This document shows, piece after piece, positions 1-10,236 of a stretch of 64,000 nt of DNA. This stretch comes from Aplectana chamaeleonis. Its lineage: Eukaryota; Nematoda; Chromadorea; Rhabditida; Cosmocercidae. The notes under the pieces were generated by a model. It was not told where the DNA came from. It saw nothing but the letters and a program-made list of their open reading frames with translations, and did not search any database. The stretch lies in NCBI GenBank assembly GCA_029168955.1, contig JAPDOI010000150.1, positions 1,240,001-1,304,000 of the forward strand, in the 5' to 3' direction. Every line of letters begins with the position of its first letter. Positions within the stretch are counted from its first letter, which is position 1. The translations under genes and the position numbers were made by a program.

Positions 1-1112
1 ACCTTCTTCCTACGAATTCAATGCGAACGCCAGCTCTCTGCTCTGATTGTGAGTTATGAAATGGTCTTCATTTCGGGTGACAGCGAGATATGACTGGCGC
101 CGGAGGGAAGCGGCGCAAATTTTCGGGTGTACAAATGATGAGTGCGAATATGTAGCTTCTGGAATCCGTTCTGCTCCTAAACAAATCATACGTATCCATC
201 AAACATGATCCCTGAACAAGCTAGCAGCTAAATGTAAGCTTCTGAGAATAAAAAATAGGAACTAAGCGAAGGATGGAAGCGAAAACGGTGAAAAAACGTC
301 CGTCGCGCGAGAACGCCGCTGCCGCGCTCAACGAAAATTTGTATGGATTTAGTTAAGGCGCTCCAGCGACAATAATTTTCGGCGAAGCCTCGGTAAATAG
401 TCGTCAACGGCTCCAGGGGGAGTTCGGCCGCCGACAATTTGTTGAGGCGTCGTGCCTCAAAACTGTCTGAGATCCCTTGTCTCTTCGCAATAGCCGATCG
501 TGAATGGGTTAACCAGCATAAAAGCTCATTTAGGTTCGCATCAAACTTTAACGGAATATATTGTCATAGACATAGAAATGTGCAAGTCCTAGACAAATCA
601 TTCAACATAACAGATTAGCAGTATCCAATCGCCAAGTATATGACCTTTTTTCAAATTTCCCCTTTCTCTGCGTTCTGAATACGACTTCTTCCGTTGTCTC
701 TAGATTCTTGTACTCGTTTGGTCACATTGGATTAATATTGGCTGCGTTCTGGAAGCTGAACAAATGTAGCTTACCATGTTTCCTGATGTTGTTGCTGCTC
801 TCGACAAGTTAGCGACGAGTACAACCGTGCGCAAGGGTCGACATGCGATCACATGGCGGCACCGAATCGAAACGCGAATTCTGTCACGTTGAAAAGCGTC
901 ACGTCATCGTGGCGATACGCGGCGATCACGGTGCTACATGCAAACCGATTGACCGATTGCCAGCTTGCATTTCGACAAGACTTTGTGCCGCCTTATAATG
1001 AAAGAAATAAAAAATAAGATAAATACAAAAACAAAAACCATAGAATACGTGAAAAAAATGAAAATTGATTGGCCACCCTCGCCCTCGTGAAGATGTCCAT
1101 CGATTAGAGGGA
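1..1112. other. Unassigned DNA
   Basis: I see no convincing gene, RNA or complete repeat here. Reading frames on either strand are short and lack recognisable motifs or a coherent splice pattern. The sequence from about 1112 on belongs to the tandem duplication described next. Confidence 0.5.
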
Positions 1113-2030
1113 ATTCCGCACGGGATCAGCCGCTTGGAAAAAAAGTGAACCTTCAAATCAAAAACGGGGACGCTAGGTTTTATTAATTAGATTACATAGT
1201 TGATAATTATAGCTTTATCAATGCAAAGGTTTCTACCCTGACTTGACCTATGAAAAGCTTACCTCTTCTTTCTTGTCTGGAATCAAAGACAGCTTGAACC
1301 ATTGCTATTCGAAAAAAATTTATTTACAGGTTGATTCGAAATCATTCGGTGTCAAAGTTTACCCCCTCAACTTAAGAACTCATGCGAAAAAACACAACAA
1401 CAAAAAACTAGAAAACGCAACCTAATTACATGAAACTAAAAAATAAGCAAAGAAAAACAAGAAATGAAATCAACAAACTTCGAAGGAGAAGTGGAAGTTT
1501 GAATCAGCAGCTGGTCCCGCGCTCACGTGACGCAATCCGCGCGGGACCAGCGGCTCGAAAAAATTTCCCCTTTAAACGCAAAAATGAAGGGTCTTGATTT
1601 TGTATATAGGATAACTATCACTTTATCAATGCAAAGATTTTTACCCTGAGTTGACCTTTGAAAAGCTTACCTCATCCTTCTTGTCTGAAATCGAAGACAG
1701 TTCGAACCATTCTGTTTATTCGAGTGAAAATTGATTTACAGGCTGATTCGAAATAATTCGTTGTCAAAATGTACTCCCTATTGCTAAAACTTAAGAACTC
1801 AAGCGAAAAAACACAGGAATAAAAAGCTAAAAAAACGCAACCTAACTACATGAAACTAGAGAATAAGCAATAAATAACTAAATATGAAATCGGAAAACTT
1901 CGAAGGAGAAGTGGAAATTTGAATCAGTAGCTGGTCCCGCGCTCAAGTGACGCAATCCGCGCTGGACCAGAGGCTGGGAAAAAAACTTCCCCTTTAAAGG
2001 CAAAAATGAAGGGTTCTGATTTTGTATATG
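1113..2030. repeat. Tandem duplication with a 420-bp unit
   Basis: Two full copies and the start of a third lie in direct orientation. The marker GGGATCAGCCGCTTGG near 1122 recurs as GGGACCAGCGGCTCG near 1542 and GGACCAGAGGCTGGG near 1963, each 420 bp apart. Other landmarks also recur at that spacing, such as CTTTATCAATGCAAAG (about 1210 and 1620) and GAATCAGCAGCTGGTCCCGC (1501) versus GAATCAGTAGCTGGTCCCGC (1921). The second and third copies are more alike than the first, so at least two duplication events are likely. No coding function is visible. Confidence 0.85.
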
Positions 2031-2179
2031 GGATTTCAAAAGTTCGGCTCAAAGCCTCTTACCAAGTTTTTTTTTCGGGGCGAAATGCGACTTTGGACGA
2101 TTTTGAGAACTTTATGATAGATTCGCTTAGAAACCTCTCTCTAAAGGTTACTTGGAGTGCCCAGCACAAATCCGAAGTC

Positions 2180-2810
2180 TTTTCTATCGTTTTTTGAATG
2201 ATGACGGTGAGCTACGGTAGGTATACGGTTGCTTGGTCAATGGCTCAAATTTCGCTCAGAACTTCTCTGTGCGGGCTTTCTCGGGTGCTGAACCTGAGTT
2301 TGCAGCCTATGTATCAATTTTCGAAATACTATGGTGGATTACGCTAGTTGAAGGCATCGTACGCGCAGAAGACCGCATTTTGTTTTCTTTTTCATGTTTT
2401 TGTGTAGCATGGCCTCTCTAGTGAGCGAAATTGTGGAAAGGACCCATGAAAAACCTTTATTTGCAAGGAAAGTCAGTCTGTCCACAGTGAAAAACTGAGT
2501 TCGAATTCTGCGCCAAAGTCGTTTTTGAAGTTTTTCTTAATTTGGAGACCTCATCACTGACTTTTTCGACGTTTTTCTGCAAGGGGAGTTTGCGCCGTAA
2601 CTATTGTTCATGTTTTTTGACGGTCGCATCAACATTCTATGAAAAAGTGGTAGATAACTGGTGAGAACCTCATCCAACCTTAACCCCAGGCTTTTAACGC
2701 GTCGAAATTTTCCAGTGTGGTCTACTGGGCTCATTCGTGGAAAGTGGTTTCTGCATTCTGGCTTCTGCAATGATCGGAAACAATTCTTCTAACACCCTAA
2801 AAATTACCTG
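2180..2810. repeat. Relic of an interspersed element with a GGCATCGTACGCG end
   Basis: AAGGCATCGTACGCGC near 2353 matches the terminus of the complete MITE at 22321-22863. The DNA at about 2505-2680 (short module GACGGTCGCATCAACAT) resembles 34720-34890, where a matching end (GCACGATGCCTCC) lies near 35016. The copy is truncated or rearranged because no opposite end is seen. Confidence 0.5.
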
Positions 2811-4016
2811 GCGGCGGATCAGAGAGAATATTCATCATGTAGGTCAACACAGAATATTTGCTGAGAGCCTGAAATAAGGCACACTCATATGGAAATGTTC
2901 CCAAATCCTTAAATCAATAATTCTGATAAAACGCAAAAGAAAACTTCTCCAGATGGGATAAAACCCCTCGACATCTCGTTGGGGGATCGAGACTCTTCCC
3001 CTTGCGCCACGACGCCTCCGCAGCATCCAATAGTTGGATGGGGTTGTGAAAACGCTGCGCCGGCTACTTCCGTATCTGGAAACCTTCAGCAGAGAACGAA
3101 TATGACTCTAAAGACTCCATTGTGAGCCGGATGACTGCTTTGGGTTTCACTTTGGAAGGAGTTTCCGTCCAGCTGTCGATCCTTTGTCAGATCACCACCT
3201 TTTTTGAGCACTTAGCATTATCGCTACTACATTTCGAATCAATCTCATTAAGAATTCTAAAACCGAAGAGGGAACAACCGATTTGCCGAGAGCTTAAGGG
3301 CAGTGTTCACAATGAAATAATCTAATAATAATAATAATTTTTTGGCAAAAAACGTCAATTCTGGGTCCTTCTAAGAGAATTGAGAATTGGAGTACGGCGA
3401 AAAACGGCGAAGAAGTAGATGAAAATCGCGTGGGCCAGCCAATCCATTGGGCCACCCCGCCCGCATCCTATGACAGTTGTCCTGCTTTTGTTCTACCGTA
3501 GGAACAGACACCGAATTTTCGAATAATCATAATCGCAAAAGCTTCTAACATCCCAGCATGTGCATTGACCCTTCTTTTTTTCAAAACGTTTTTGGTATAA
3601 GAAACAGAAAACGAAGCTCATTATCTTGGAATTTTGAAGAGCGAAGCCATTTCCCCGACGTCAGGATCGTTATTTGCAGTCAACGCAACACACAAACAGG
3701 CATAACTCGATTAGTCATAGATTCTTTTAAATAGCTTTTCACCTGTGTTTGAGTGTTCTTTGGGGGAGTTTTCCTTACTAACCCCCACTTAGTGGACTCA
3801 AAAACATCAAAAACTAGAATACGGTTTTTTCAAAGTGAGAACTATTTTCAAACTGTAAGCGAATCTGCAGCCATCTGTTCCTATGAACAGTATTCATTTG
3901 TGTGACTTAACTCTGTGTTCCAGCTCCTAAATGCTTTGGGAATCATAACAGTCGTGTCTGACTTTACTGAATCATATCTTTAATACACAATAGGTAACCA
4001 ACAAAACAAATTTAAG
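2811..4016. other. Unassigned DNA upstream of the candidate exon
   Basis: No reading frame with a recognisable domain was found, and no paired inverted ends. If 4017-4122 is a host exon on the plus strand, part of this stretch would be an intron or upstream sequence. The bases just before 4017 (TTTAAG) are a plausible but non-consensus nematode splice acceptor. Confidence 0.4.
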
Positions 4017-4122
4017 GTACGTCTATCAATGACAAATCTGAAGCTCAAGCATCAGACGACAATCGTCAGAGGTGAAGAGCCCACATTCAACCAGACTTTT
4101 TCAATACCTGGTATTGACCGAG
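4017..4122 (+). CDS. Candidate exon with a C2-domain-like fragment
   Basis: A short open stretch of about 35 codons is bounded by an AG acceptor (TTTAAG, ending at 4016) and a strong donor (GGTAAGTT, GT at 4123). The peptide includes LKLKHQTTIVRG and EEPTFNQTFSIP. In C2 domains such as those of synaptotagmins, a basic strand (K-x-K-x-x-T) is followed by a loop of the form N-P-x-F-N-E-x-F-x-F, and this fragment has the same order and spacing. C2 domains bind phospholipids, often with calcium; the calcium-binding aspartates would lie on other exons. I found no neighbouring exon with confidence. The open frame also runs through the predicted donor to a stop at 4209-4211. It could be a retained exon of a broken gene or a chance match. 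The function is inferred from a short motif only. Confidence 0.45.
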
Positions 4123-4307
4123 GTAAGTTCAACTTTTTTTTCTTCCTGATTTTAGAATGGGTTTGTAAGAGCATAGTTCAGCTAAGGATGTGTTCTAGCA
4201 GCGAACCATAACGAAAGTTTATCGAAAAGTATGACTTGCAACTGGGACAGGGGCTCTCTACACAGCAAGGGTTCTAACACGACGCGCGCTTCGGGAATCC
4301 CTTCTGC

Positions 4308-4794
4308 TTAAAGGCAGTGTTCACGATATTTCGACTGTTTTTTTGCCTATCTTGAAAACGGCCCCAAGCTGATTCCAATGATATCTCTGAAATCGCACAA
4401 GACCTTCAGGGAACGGAGTTATGGTGCCTCAAATTTTGAGTTAAGGAAAAATGGTGGACGAGTTGTCCGAGGCTTGTAACTTCCGCCTTTTGCAGCCGAT
4501 GTATGCAAGCTGACCTGAGTAAAGAGAGAAGTCAAGATTGAAGGGAAGAACGGGGCTTTTGATCGGAAACCATCGCTCATCTCACAATTTCGAGCATTCA
4601 TTTGTTCACGTCGGTGGGCGTGGAAAGTGCATCTGAGGGTGACGAGCTGATGGGTGTCCAACTTTGCGGCCGTAGGGGACCATTTCGAGCTCATTTTTCA
4701 TAGTTTTTCCAACGTTAGGGTTCCGCTAGACCCCGCAGCTGTCGATCTACACCAAAAAATCAGACATGGTTTTTGTCGTGGACACTGCCTTTAA
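4308..4794. mobile_element. TTAA-flanked MITE, GGCAGTG family type B
   Basis: The element starts TTAA-AGGCAGTGTTCACGAT and ends with the inverted counterpart ATCGTGGACACTGCCT-TTAA. Both flanks are TTAA, which points to TTAA target duplication as in piggyBac-type transposition, although the TTAA could be part of the terminal repeat. The interior carries the type-B core also seen at 33535, 35574, 36640 and 62221 (for example GTCCGAGGCTTGTAACTTCCG with small changes). No transposase is encoded. Confidence 0.85.
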
Positions 4795-5040
4795 ATCATC
4801 GGTAGAGCGCACTTATCATAAGCTCCCCGAAATCCACGGCCTTTTTCGATTCTGATAGTTCCTCTCATAAGTTTTTTGGTGGTCTGGAAGCTTGAACACA
4901 AAAGTGGCGGTTTGAACCACCCGGAGTTGTCAAACTGTGCCCAGAAACTTGAGTAGCACACTTCCTCCGACGAGTTACACCGCGCTGTCGCAGTTGCCGT
5001 GGATTGCCAAGAGCTTATTTTAAACGCGCTCTACCGATGA
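4795..5040. mobile_element. Short MITE with CATCGGTAGAGCGC ends
   Basis: The left end CATCGGTAGAGCGC near 4799 is matched by the inverted GCGCTCTACCGATG ending near 5039. The match extends inward to a shared ATAAGCTC. It is about 245 bp long, directly abuts the TTAA of the preceding MITE, and has no coding capacity. Confidence 0.75.
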
Positions 5041-5299
5041 AGTAAACGGCAGAGATTTCCGCCGGGCGCGTCGCGTTAGAACCCTCACTGTTTAGAGTGT
5101 CTCTTTCCCCTTGCAACCGCAGACGTACCCCTGAACGCGAATTTCTGAGTATACGTGAAGCTCAGAGACTGTGAACTATTGAGTTCCTTACAGAAACCCT
5201 TCTGACATCATCATTACGGTTTCGGGTCTACTCAAGGAGCGGAAAGTCAAGAATGAATCTGCGAGCGGAAGGACGCCTCGAGGGTTTGTTCAATTTATT

Positions 5300-5515
5300 A
5301 AATTACTCTCCTTCTGGGTGCAAATTTCCGGTACGAAATCACAGACTACGGCTGCTGCATCACGCGATACGACGAGAATGCTGCTGGGAGAAAGGTGAAC
5401 CGCGCCGGGACCAAGTGGTCCAAGCACGATTATCATCCTATTGCGTGATGCAACAGCCGTTGTCCGCAAATGCGGACCGGAGTTGGGCTCCGAGAACGAC
5501 AGTATGTTGCTACTT
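5300..5515. mobile_element. Diverged inverted-repeat element, possibly of the GTGCTT family
   Basis: The inner arms ACGGCTGCTGCATCACGCGA (about 5347) and TTGCGTGATGCAACAGCCGT (about 5441) are inverted. The outer parts (TCTGGGTGCAAATTTCCGG on the left, GCAAATGCGGACCGGAGTTG on the right) resemble the ends of the family at 15299, 23653, 29623 and 51691. It is too diverged for a firm family call. Confidence 0.5.
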
Positions 5516-5725
5516 CTGAAACTCATATAGTTACAAGATTGATTTCATACGCTTCTTTCGAATAGCACGCAGCAGCATCGTACATGCTCTTTGGAGCATG
5601 GAGATATCCTCATAAAAATCAATTTTTAGAAGTTTGTCAGATTTTGACAATACCTTATACGGTCGGCACGGATCGCACTGATTTTTTTGGTTTCTTATTC
5701 TGCAATGGCGCAAACTCGGTGCGCG

Positions 5726-5925
5726 TAAGGCCCGTTCGAATGAGACTTTCTCTCCACGCTGTCGGCGTGCGTGTCGAACAGCCGCCGCAAAGACGTTGGG
5801 CGAAAAGAGTATAATAATCCAGTCAGCCGTCGGCCGCCCTGAGAAGGTTGATGTGAAAAGTTCCTTCACGATGGCCGCTAGACACGCTCGCCGACCGCGT
5901 GGGCGGGCAGTCGGACAGACCTCAT
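5726..5925. mobile_element. MITE of the CGAATGAGAC family
   Basis: CCCGTTCGAATGAGACT on the left and the inverted, more diverged end AGTCGGACAGACCTC on the right enclose GC-rich subterminal arms (TCGGCGTGCGTGTCGA versus GACACGCTCGCCGACCGCG). Related copies lie at 11637, 25547, 26746 and 53691. No coding capacity. Confidence 0.65.
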
Positions 5926-5954
5926 GTTACATGTAGCACATGTATGTACATCTA

Positions 5955-7182
5955 TTAAGTTGATGCAAAAGTTTCAGGACTTTCCACGACTTCGAATAAA
6001 AAACATTTATTTCGAAAACAAACAAGGCTCGCCTAACAAAGTGATTTCCATCACATCCAGAGATTCTTCGTTACCAATTGGGCAGATCATGATTTGGTAA
6101 CGCGTAGAACTCTAGCTGTTTTGGGGCTAAGTATTCGTTTAAAGGCACAGTCCAACCTCAGAGGTAATTTTTGATATTTTGGTCCGGTCGCCGTCTATAG
6201 CAACCCTGCTTAGCGCGAAATCTCACCTCGCTCAATTACGCGAGAAAAAGGTAGGAAAAAGTCGACCACGCCCCCTTGAAAGAAAAAATGGGCGACGCCC
6301 ACTGACAGGTTTCCGGTCTCAATAGGGAAGAAACGCGCGAATGATTTTATTCAAAATCTATGTTCTTCCCTTAGTTTTCGGTCTGGCTTTATATCGTGAC
6401 CTGATCCAGAATGATGGCTGCGAATAACGAGAAAATACGGGCTCGAGACAACTCGTCCGCGAACTTCTACAAGTTCAAATTCAAAATTTTTGAAGAGCCG
6501 TAACTCAGTTTGTAGTCAGTTCTGAGCGATTCTGGAGACACAATTGCGATCACCGTTTAATTTTCTCCAAGATAGGCTGAAAAACGAAAAATCGATTCTG
6601 AGATTGGACTGTGGCTTTGAGGTCATCTTGACTTCGTCATCGCTAGTGAACTGTTTCCAATCCAGGAAGTGCTGCATCGAGAGGAAGAGATGGTAGTCGG
6701 AAGGGGCAGGATCTGGGCTATATGGAGGGTGAGGAAGAACTTCCCAGCCCAGGTCCAGTCGCCCTGGGATCAAGACTGATCTCCTTCTTCATGACAATGC
6801 TCGGCCACACGTATCTCGGATTACCCGACAGAAACAGCTGGACTAGGATTGGGAAGTTCTTCCTTACACACTATATAGCCCAGATCTTGTCCCTTCCGGC
6901 GACCATCTGCTCCGTTCGATGCACCACTTCCTGGTTGGACAACAGTTCACTAACCATGGCAAAGTCAAAATGGCCTTAGAAGAAAACTTCGATATGAAAC
7001 AGCCAGAGTTCTACGCGTCGGGAATTCATGATCTGCCCAATCGGCGGCGAAGGATCCTTGAATGGGATGAGGATCCTTGAATGTGATGGAAATTATTTTG
7101 TTGGGTGAGCCTTATTTGTTTTTGAAACAAATGTTTTTTATTCGGAGTTCTGAAAAATCCGGAAGCTTTTGCATCAACCTAA
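5955..7182. mobile_element. Mariner-derived foldback with inverted transposase ends
   Basis: The terminal repeats begin TTAAGTTGATGCAAAAG (left) and TTAGGTTGATGCAAAAG (right, inverted), with TA dinucleotides at 5953-5954 and 7183-7184 as target duplication. The ends resemble those of the irritans/Hsmar1-like mariner group (TTAGGTTGGTGCAAAAG). Both halves carry the 3' part of a mariner transposase gene in opposite orientations. The minus strand around 6650-6770 encodes YSPDPAPSDYHLF, and the plus strand from about 6840 encodes YSPDLVPSGDHLL followed by a frame containing IHDLPNRR. The left half's own copy of that 3' end is at 6000-6120. The 5' part with the first two catalytic aspartates is missing, so the element is non-autonomous. 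A MITE is inserted at 6139-6620. Confidence 0.85.
6139..6620. mobile_element. MITE of the GGCACAGTCC family (type C) inside the mariner relic
   Basis: TTAA-AGGCACAGTCCAACCTCAG at the left is matched by the inverted GAGATTGGACTGTGGCT-TTGA at the right; the right flank is a mutated TTAA. It interrupts the left arm of the surrounding mariner-derived element, so it arrived later. Relatives are at 11877 and 57641. Confidence 0.8.
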
Positions 7183-7184
7183 TA

Positions 7185-7557
7185 GTTTGAGCCAACGTTT
7201 ATTAACGAACCAGCGAACGCTTGCTTGCGCTTCATATGTATTTGCTGAGAATCGCTTGGCGCGAATGTTCCTTCATTTGATTTTATAATTTATTCATTGA
7301 TCGAACCAACAGCTAGATGTCGAGAACTTTCTCATGTGGCTCTGGTAAATTTTTTTCCGACTTTTCTATTTGAAAAGTGCTCACTTCGGCATGAAAAATG
7401 TCCATTTTGCTTCGGAAAGACGATGTAAATCTAAAAAAATCCTATTTTTGTTCTTTTCTGTAGGATATCACAAAGCTAGAACTAAATACTTGGTAACATT
7501 TCAGAATAAAAGGAGAACAAAGCATTCTACTCTCTGCTCCGTATTATGCGTTGCACA
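7185..7557. other. Unassigned DNA
   Basis: No recognisable gene or paired repeat ends. A TTCTGTAG before 7460 could act as a splice acceptor, but the frames beyond it carry no motif I can name. Confidence 0.4.
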
Positions 7558-8000
7558 CCCGAAGTTTTGGCCAAGAAATGGCCGCGAAATAGCTGTCAAA
7601 TGCCTGCTTGCAGCGAAATAGTCGAGGAATGGCCGCGAAATAATGCTCGCCGCAAGTTAGCCGCGAAGTAGCCGAGAAGTAGTGCTCTCCTGGTAAGAAT
7701 ACGACGCATTTCAGAGGCATGATTCAGATGTAAACACCTCCGTCGGTCCAATTACCCAAGTTTGAGGTACTTGGACCTTGCTCAGCCTCTGGAGGTCCCA
7801 CCCAATAGCTGGCGGCTCGGGAAGTCGGCGACGGCTGCGCCTTGGTTACTTTTGGTTACTTCACGTTATTTCTCGAATATATCTCGGCTATTTCTTGTCC
7901 GCTTCGAAAAAAGCCGAGGAATAGCCGCGAAATAACCGAGAAATAACACACCAGGATCCGCTGCGGATCCTGGTAGGCTATTTCTTGGCAAAAACTCTCA
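7558..8000. mobile_element. Possible element with GTTTTGGCCAAGAAAT ends carrying a SL1-like unit
   Basis: The left GAAGTTTTGGCCAAGAAATGG (from about 7561) is matched in inverse orientation by CTATTTCTTGGCAAAAACTC (about 7979-7998). Between them are several degenerate copies of a module like GCCGCGAAATAGCCGAG, the SL1-like sequence at 7745, and a perfect short palindrome ACCAGGATCCGC-T-GCGGATCCTGGT near 7952-7976. A similar AAATAGCCG-rich array lies at 50930-51070, near the third SL1-like copy. Whether it moves as one unit is inferred. Confidence 0.4.
7745..7850 (+). ncRNA. SL1-like spliced-leader RNA gene or pseudogene
   Basis: Bases 7745-7766 match the 22-nt nematode SL1 leader at 20 of 22 positions (differences at leader positions 4 and 5); the invariant core AATTACCCAAGTTTGAG is intact. 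The leader is followed at once by GT, as in SL RNA genes, where it is the trans-splice donor. CCAAGT (7756-7761) can pair with ACTTGG (7769-7774), putting the donor in a 7-base loop similar to stem-loop I of SL RNAs. GACCT...AGGTC downstream could form a second stem. A clear Sm-binding site is not evident; ACTTTTGG near 7847 is the nearest match. The two leader changes and weak Sm site suggest a decayed gene or an SL-RNA-derived repeat. Related copies lie at 43682 (plus) and 50181 (minus). Confidence 0.5.
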
Positions 8001-8600
8001 GAGGATTTACCTGATGAATAATGGAACTCAGTTAACCTAGCATACAGTAACACTTTCCTAACTGTCACCTGAAATTCCAACTTTCAGGTGAAAGGCTTAG
8101 CCAACATGGGAATATTGCTTATTCAATAGCGTTGTCTCGAATCAATACAATTAAATCGGAAATCACTTCTGTGAGTTTTTTAAAATTCGACTGTTTCATT
8201 GGTATGTAGACGTGGAGATTTATGTTTAGTTTCAATATTTTGCATAATATAAATTAGAAGGTGAGGTTTGCTTTTCGTTTTGAGTTTTTTCCCATCATTT
8301 TTTTGCATTTTTTAAACTTTTCCTTCATAGTGGCAACGATGTTATCGATCCGAATTTCGTAACTGAGCAGATACGCTCCGTGTGTTTCTATTTTCAAGCT
8401 TCTCCTTAATCTGTATTAGAGAGTATTTCATCTCTTCTATGCATGTTAAACGATTTTTTCTTGTGATTAGCCCGGGCCTCCACAACTTACTAGCTATAGG
8501 GTATATTATTCTATGCTCAACATGTCCGAAATAGGTCCACTCAGTTATTTAGGCGCTATTCGTACCCCTCAACACCAACTCGTCACGCGCGGGCGTTACG
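8001..8600. other. Unassigned AT-rich DNA
   Basis: No gene, RNA or inverted ends recognised. The sequence is AT-rich up to about 8460 and then passes into GC-rich repeats. Confidence 0.4.
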
Positions 8601-8850
8601 TTGGAGTGTGAATGACCTGGCACTACTTAGACATGAGTGCGGTTATTCCGCGGAGGAATGTCGGTTGCCCCTACATGACCATCCAGCGTATAACCGATAC
8701 TCTTCCTCCGTACAACCTCACAGGCACGTGGGCGGTTATTTAGCGGGGGAACGTCGGTTGGCCCGCTGAAACTCCTGCGGGCTGACCGATCTTACACCGC
8801 CATTCAACCGATCTCACACCGCGGTACAACCGAACCAGATTGCCGGTCAC
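8601..8850. repeat. GC-rich degenerate repeats (ACCG-rich)
   Basis: Loosely repeated phrases such as GCGGTTATT, ACGTCGGTTG, CAACCGATCTCACACCGC and CGGTACAACC occur here on both strands. Similar ACCGCC-rich phrases recur at 9465-9650. The intervening 8860-9190 block is different in composition, so the two repeat stretches could be arms of one element, but I could not align them end to end. Confidence 0.45.
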
Positions 8851-8859
8851 GCGCTTTTC

Positions 8860-9195
8860 AATACATCCTGGGTATTCCCGGGTCCGCAAAGGGGACCTTG
8901 GGGACATCCGTGTTGGGGTCCCAACAAAGAGGTGATCCCACCGCCACGGTCCACGATGGGGTGCACCCTACTGTGGGCCATGGGGAGATGGCCCATCACC
9001 CCCCCCCCCCCGAGCCGTGGGGGTCCCCTCCCCTCGGAGACAAAAATTATCCTTCGGCATCCTGTGGATCTTCTGGAAAGTGGCTCGAGGTTACCTTCCA
9101 GGTCCGGCTCCGAAGAGCCGACTGAGGCACACTGTCAGATGAGGAGCCTTTTAGGCTCTATCCTGGACGGGGAGAGGGCACCCAAAATTTATTCA
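8860..9195. other. GC-rich, apparently structured non-coding block
   Basis: Many short inverted pairs are visible (for example GGGGTCCCAAC, GGGCCATGGGGAGATGGCCC, CTCCGAAGAGCCG, GGAGCCTTTTAGGCTC) and there is a run of 13 C near 8999-9011. Overlapping frames are open in this area, but their peptides are proline- and glycine-rich and look like composition effects. I compared it mentally with 5S rRNA, U snRNAs and SRP RNA and saw no match. Confidence 0.35.
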
Positions 9196-9464
9196 TAGAA
9201 ATGAACAAAAAAAAACTGATAAAAGTTGCTCGGTACTGCTATTTATCGTTGTTGCTGATAAAATAAAGTTCTGTCGAAATACTTTGACTTATAGCCTTAC
9301 CAATCGTTACTTAATCTCATTTCCGTGTTTAATCCTGAGCTCCACCCCCCATCTAGGATAGTGCCGCCTTTTATACCCCTATCATTGTTAATACATTTGT
9401 CTAAATTTGTTGATGGCGGCGCACCCATCTTTTGTCTGAGTTGCGGAACGTGCCACATATTTGA

Positions 9465-9655
9465 CGATAGAGCATGTCTCCGCCGTTGCACCGTCAACCG
9501 GTTTTCCACCGCCAAATAACCGTCTCCGTGTATTGAATTTCTCTCTATCTGCGGTATTACCGACAAGTCGACTCCTACCCGTTTTTGCTACCGCCGTCGC
9601 ACCGACAAGCCTTTTTACCCCGCTGAACAACCGCCAGCGTGTCTGAGTACGCACG
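9465..9655. repeat. Second ACCGCC-rich degenerate repeat stretch
   Basis: Repeated phrases such as CCGCCGTTGCACCG, CACCGCCAAATAACCG, CTACCGCCGTCGCACCG and GCTGAACAACCGCC appear, with the same flavour as 8601-8850. Several overlapping reading frames here are a consequence of the repeats. Confidence 0.45.
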
Positions 9656-9746
9656 CGCGTGACACCCGCTCCGCAATGGTAGCGACGGCCGTAACGGATT
9701 TTTCGTCATTTTCATTACCAGTCCATCATCATTTTCATTCCGTTCT

Positions 9747-10236
9747 TTAAAGGCAGTGTTCACGATGATTTTTTCCCCGAGTTTTTCACATAAAACAATG
9801 CGTTGGCCTCCAAGTGTTGCCAAAATTACGAAGAAACGGCGAGAAACGCATTAAAACGTCGTATTTCAGTGACATTTTTCTAAAGCATGGACTAGTTGTC
9901 CGGTTGGATAAACATGTTCATGGTGGTTGTCACCGGTGAAAAATAGGGTCAATCAAAAATAGAAGATTCTTTAATGCAAAGCAGGATTAGTTAAGGCCCT
10001 AAGGAAAGAACGGAGCAATAAAGAGTAGAGAATTGCAAAGGACAGGTTCACAAAGGGTTTCATTGTTACGACAAACACATCCTGTGATACTTGAGAGGCG
10101 GTGGGGTACTTGAGGATTTTGTGTACTTCTGGTGCGTTTTTCTAAATTTCTACGTTATTTTAGTTCTAACCGGGGGCCACTTAATCAATATAGCGGATAA
10201 TCTTAAAATTAAAGATTATCGTGAACACTGCCTTAA
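9747..10236. mobile_element. TTAA-flanked MITE, GGCAGTG family type A
   Basis: TTAA-AGGCAGTGTTCACGATGA on the left and ATCGTGAACACTGCCT-TAA on the right. The type-A interior includes CATGGACTAGTTGTCCGG near 9887 and a following GTTCATGGTGGTTGTCACCG, shared with the copies at 16363, 27533, 33136 (outer) and 34266. Non-coding. Confidence 0.9.

Larger units (their letters stand above)
4236..5118. mobile_element. Outer inverted-repeat element hosting two nested MITEs
   Basis: The left arm at about 4236-4296 (AGGGTTCTAACACGACGCGC on the plus strand) is matched in reverse complement by the right arm at about 5050-5118 (GCGCGTCGCGTTAGAACCCT). Further matches flank this core, including TTGCAACTGGGACAGGGGC versus its counterpart near 5110. 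The interior is almost entirely the two MITEs at 4308-4794 and 4795-5040. No coding sequence is present. Confidence 0.6.

Noticed and set aside
8860..9195. Possible rRNA, snRNA or SRP RNA
   Set aside because: No diagnostic sequence of those RNAs was seen despite GC-rich paired segments.
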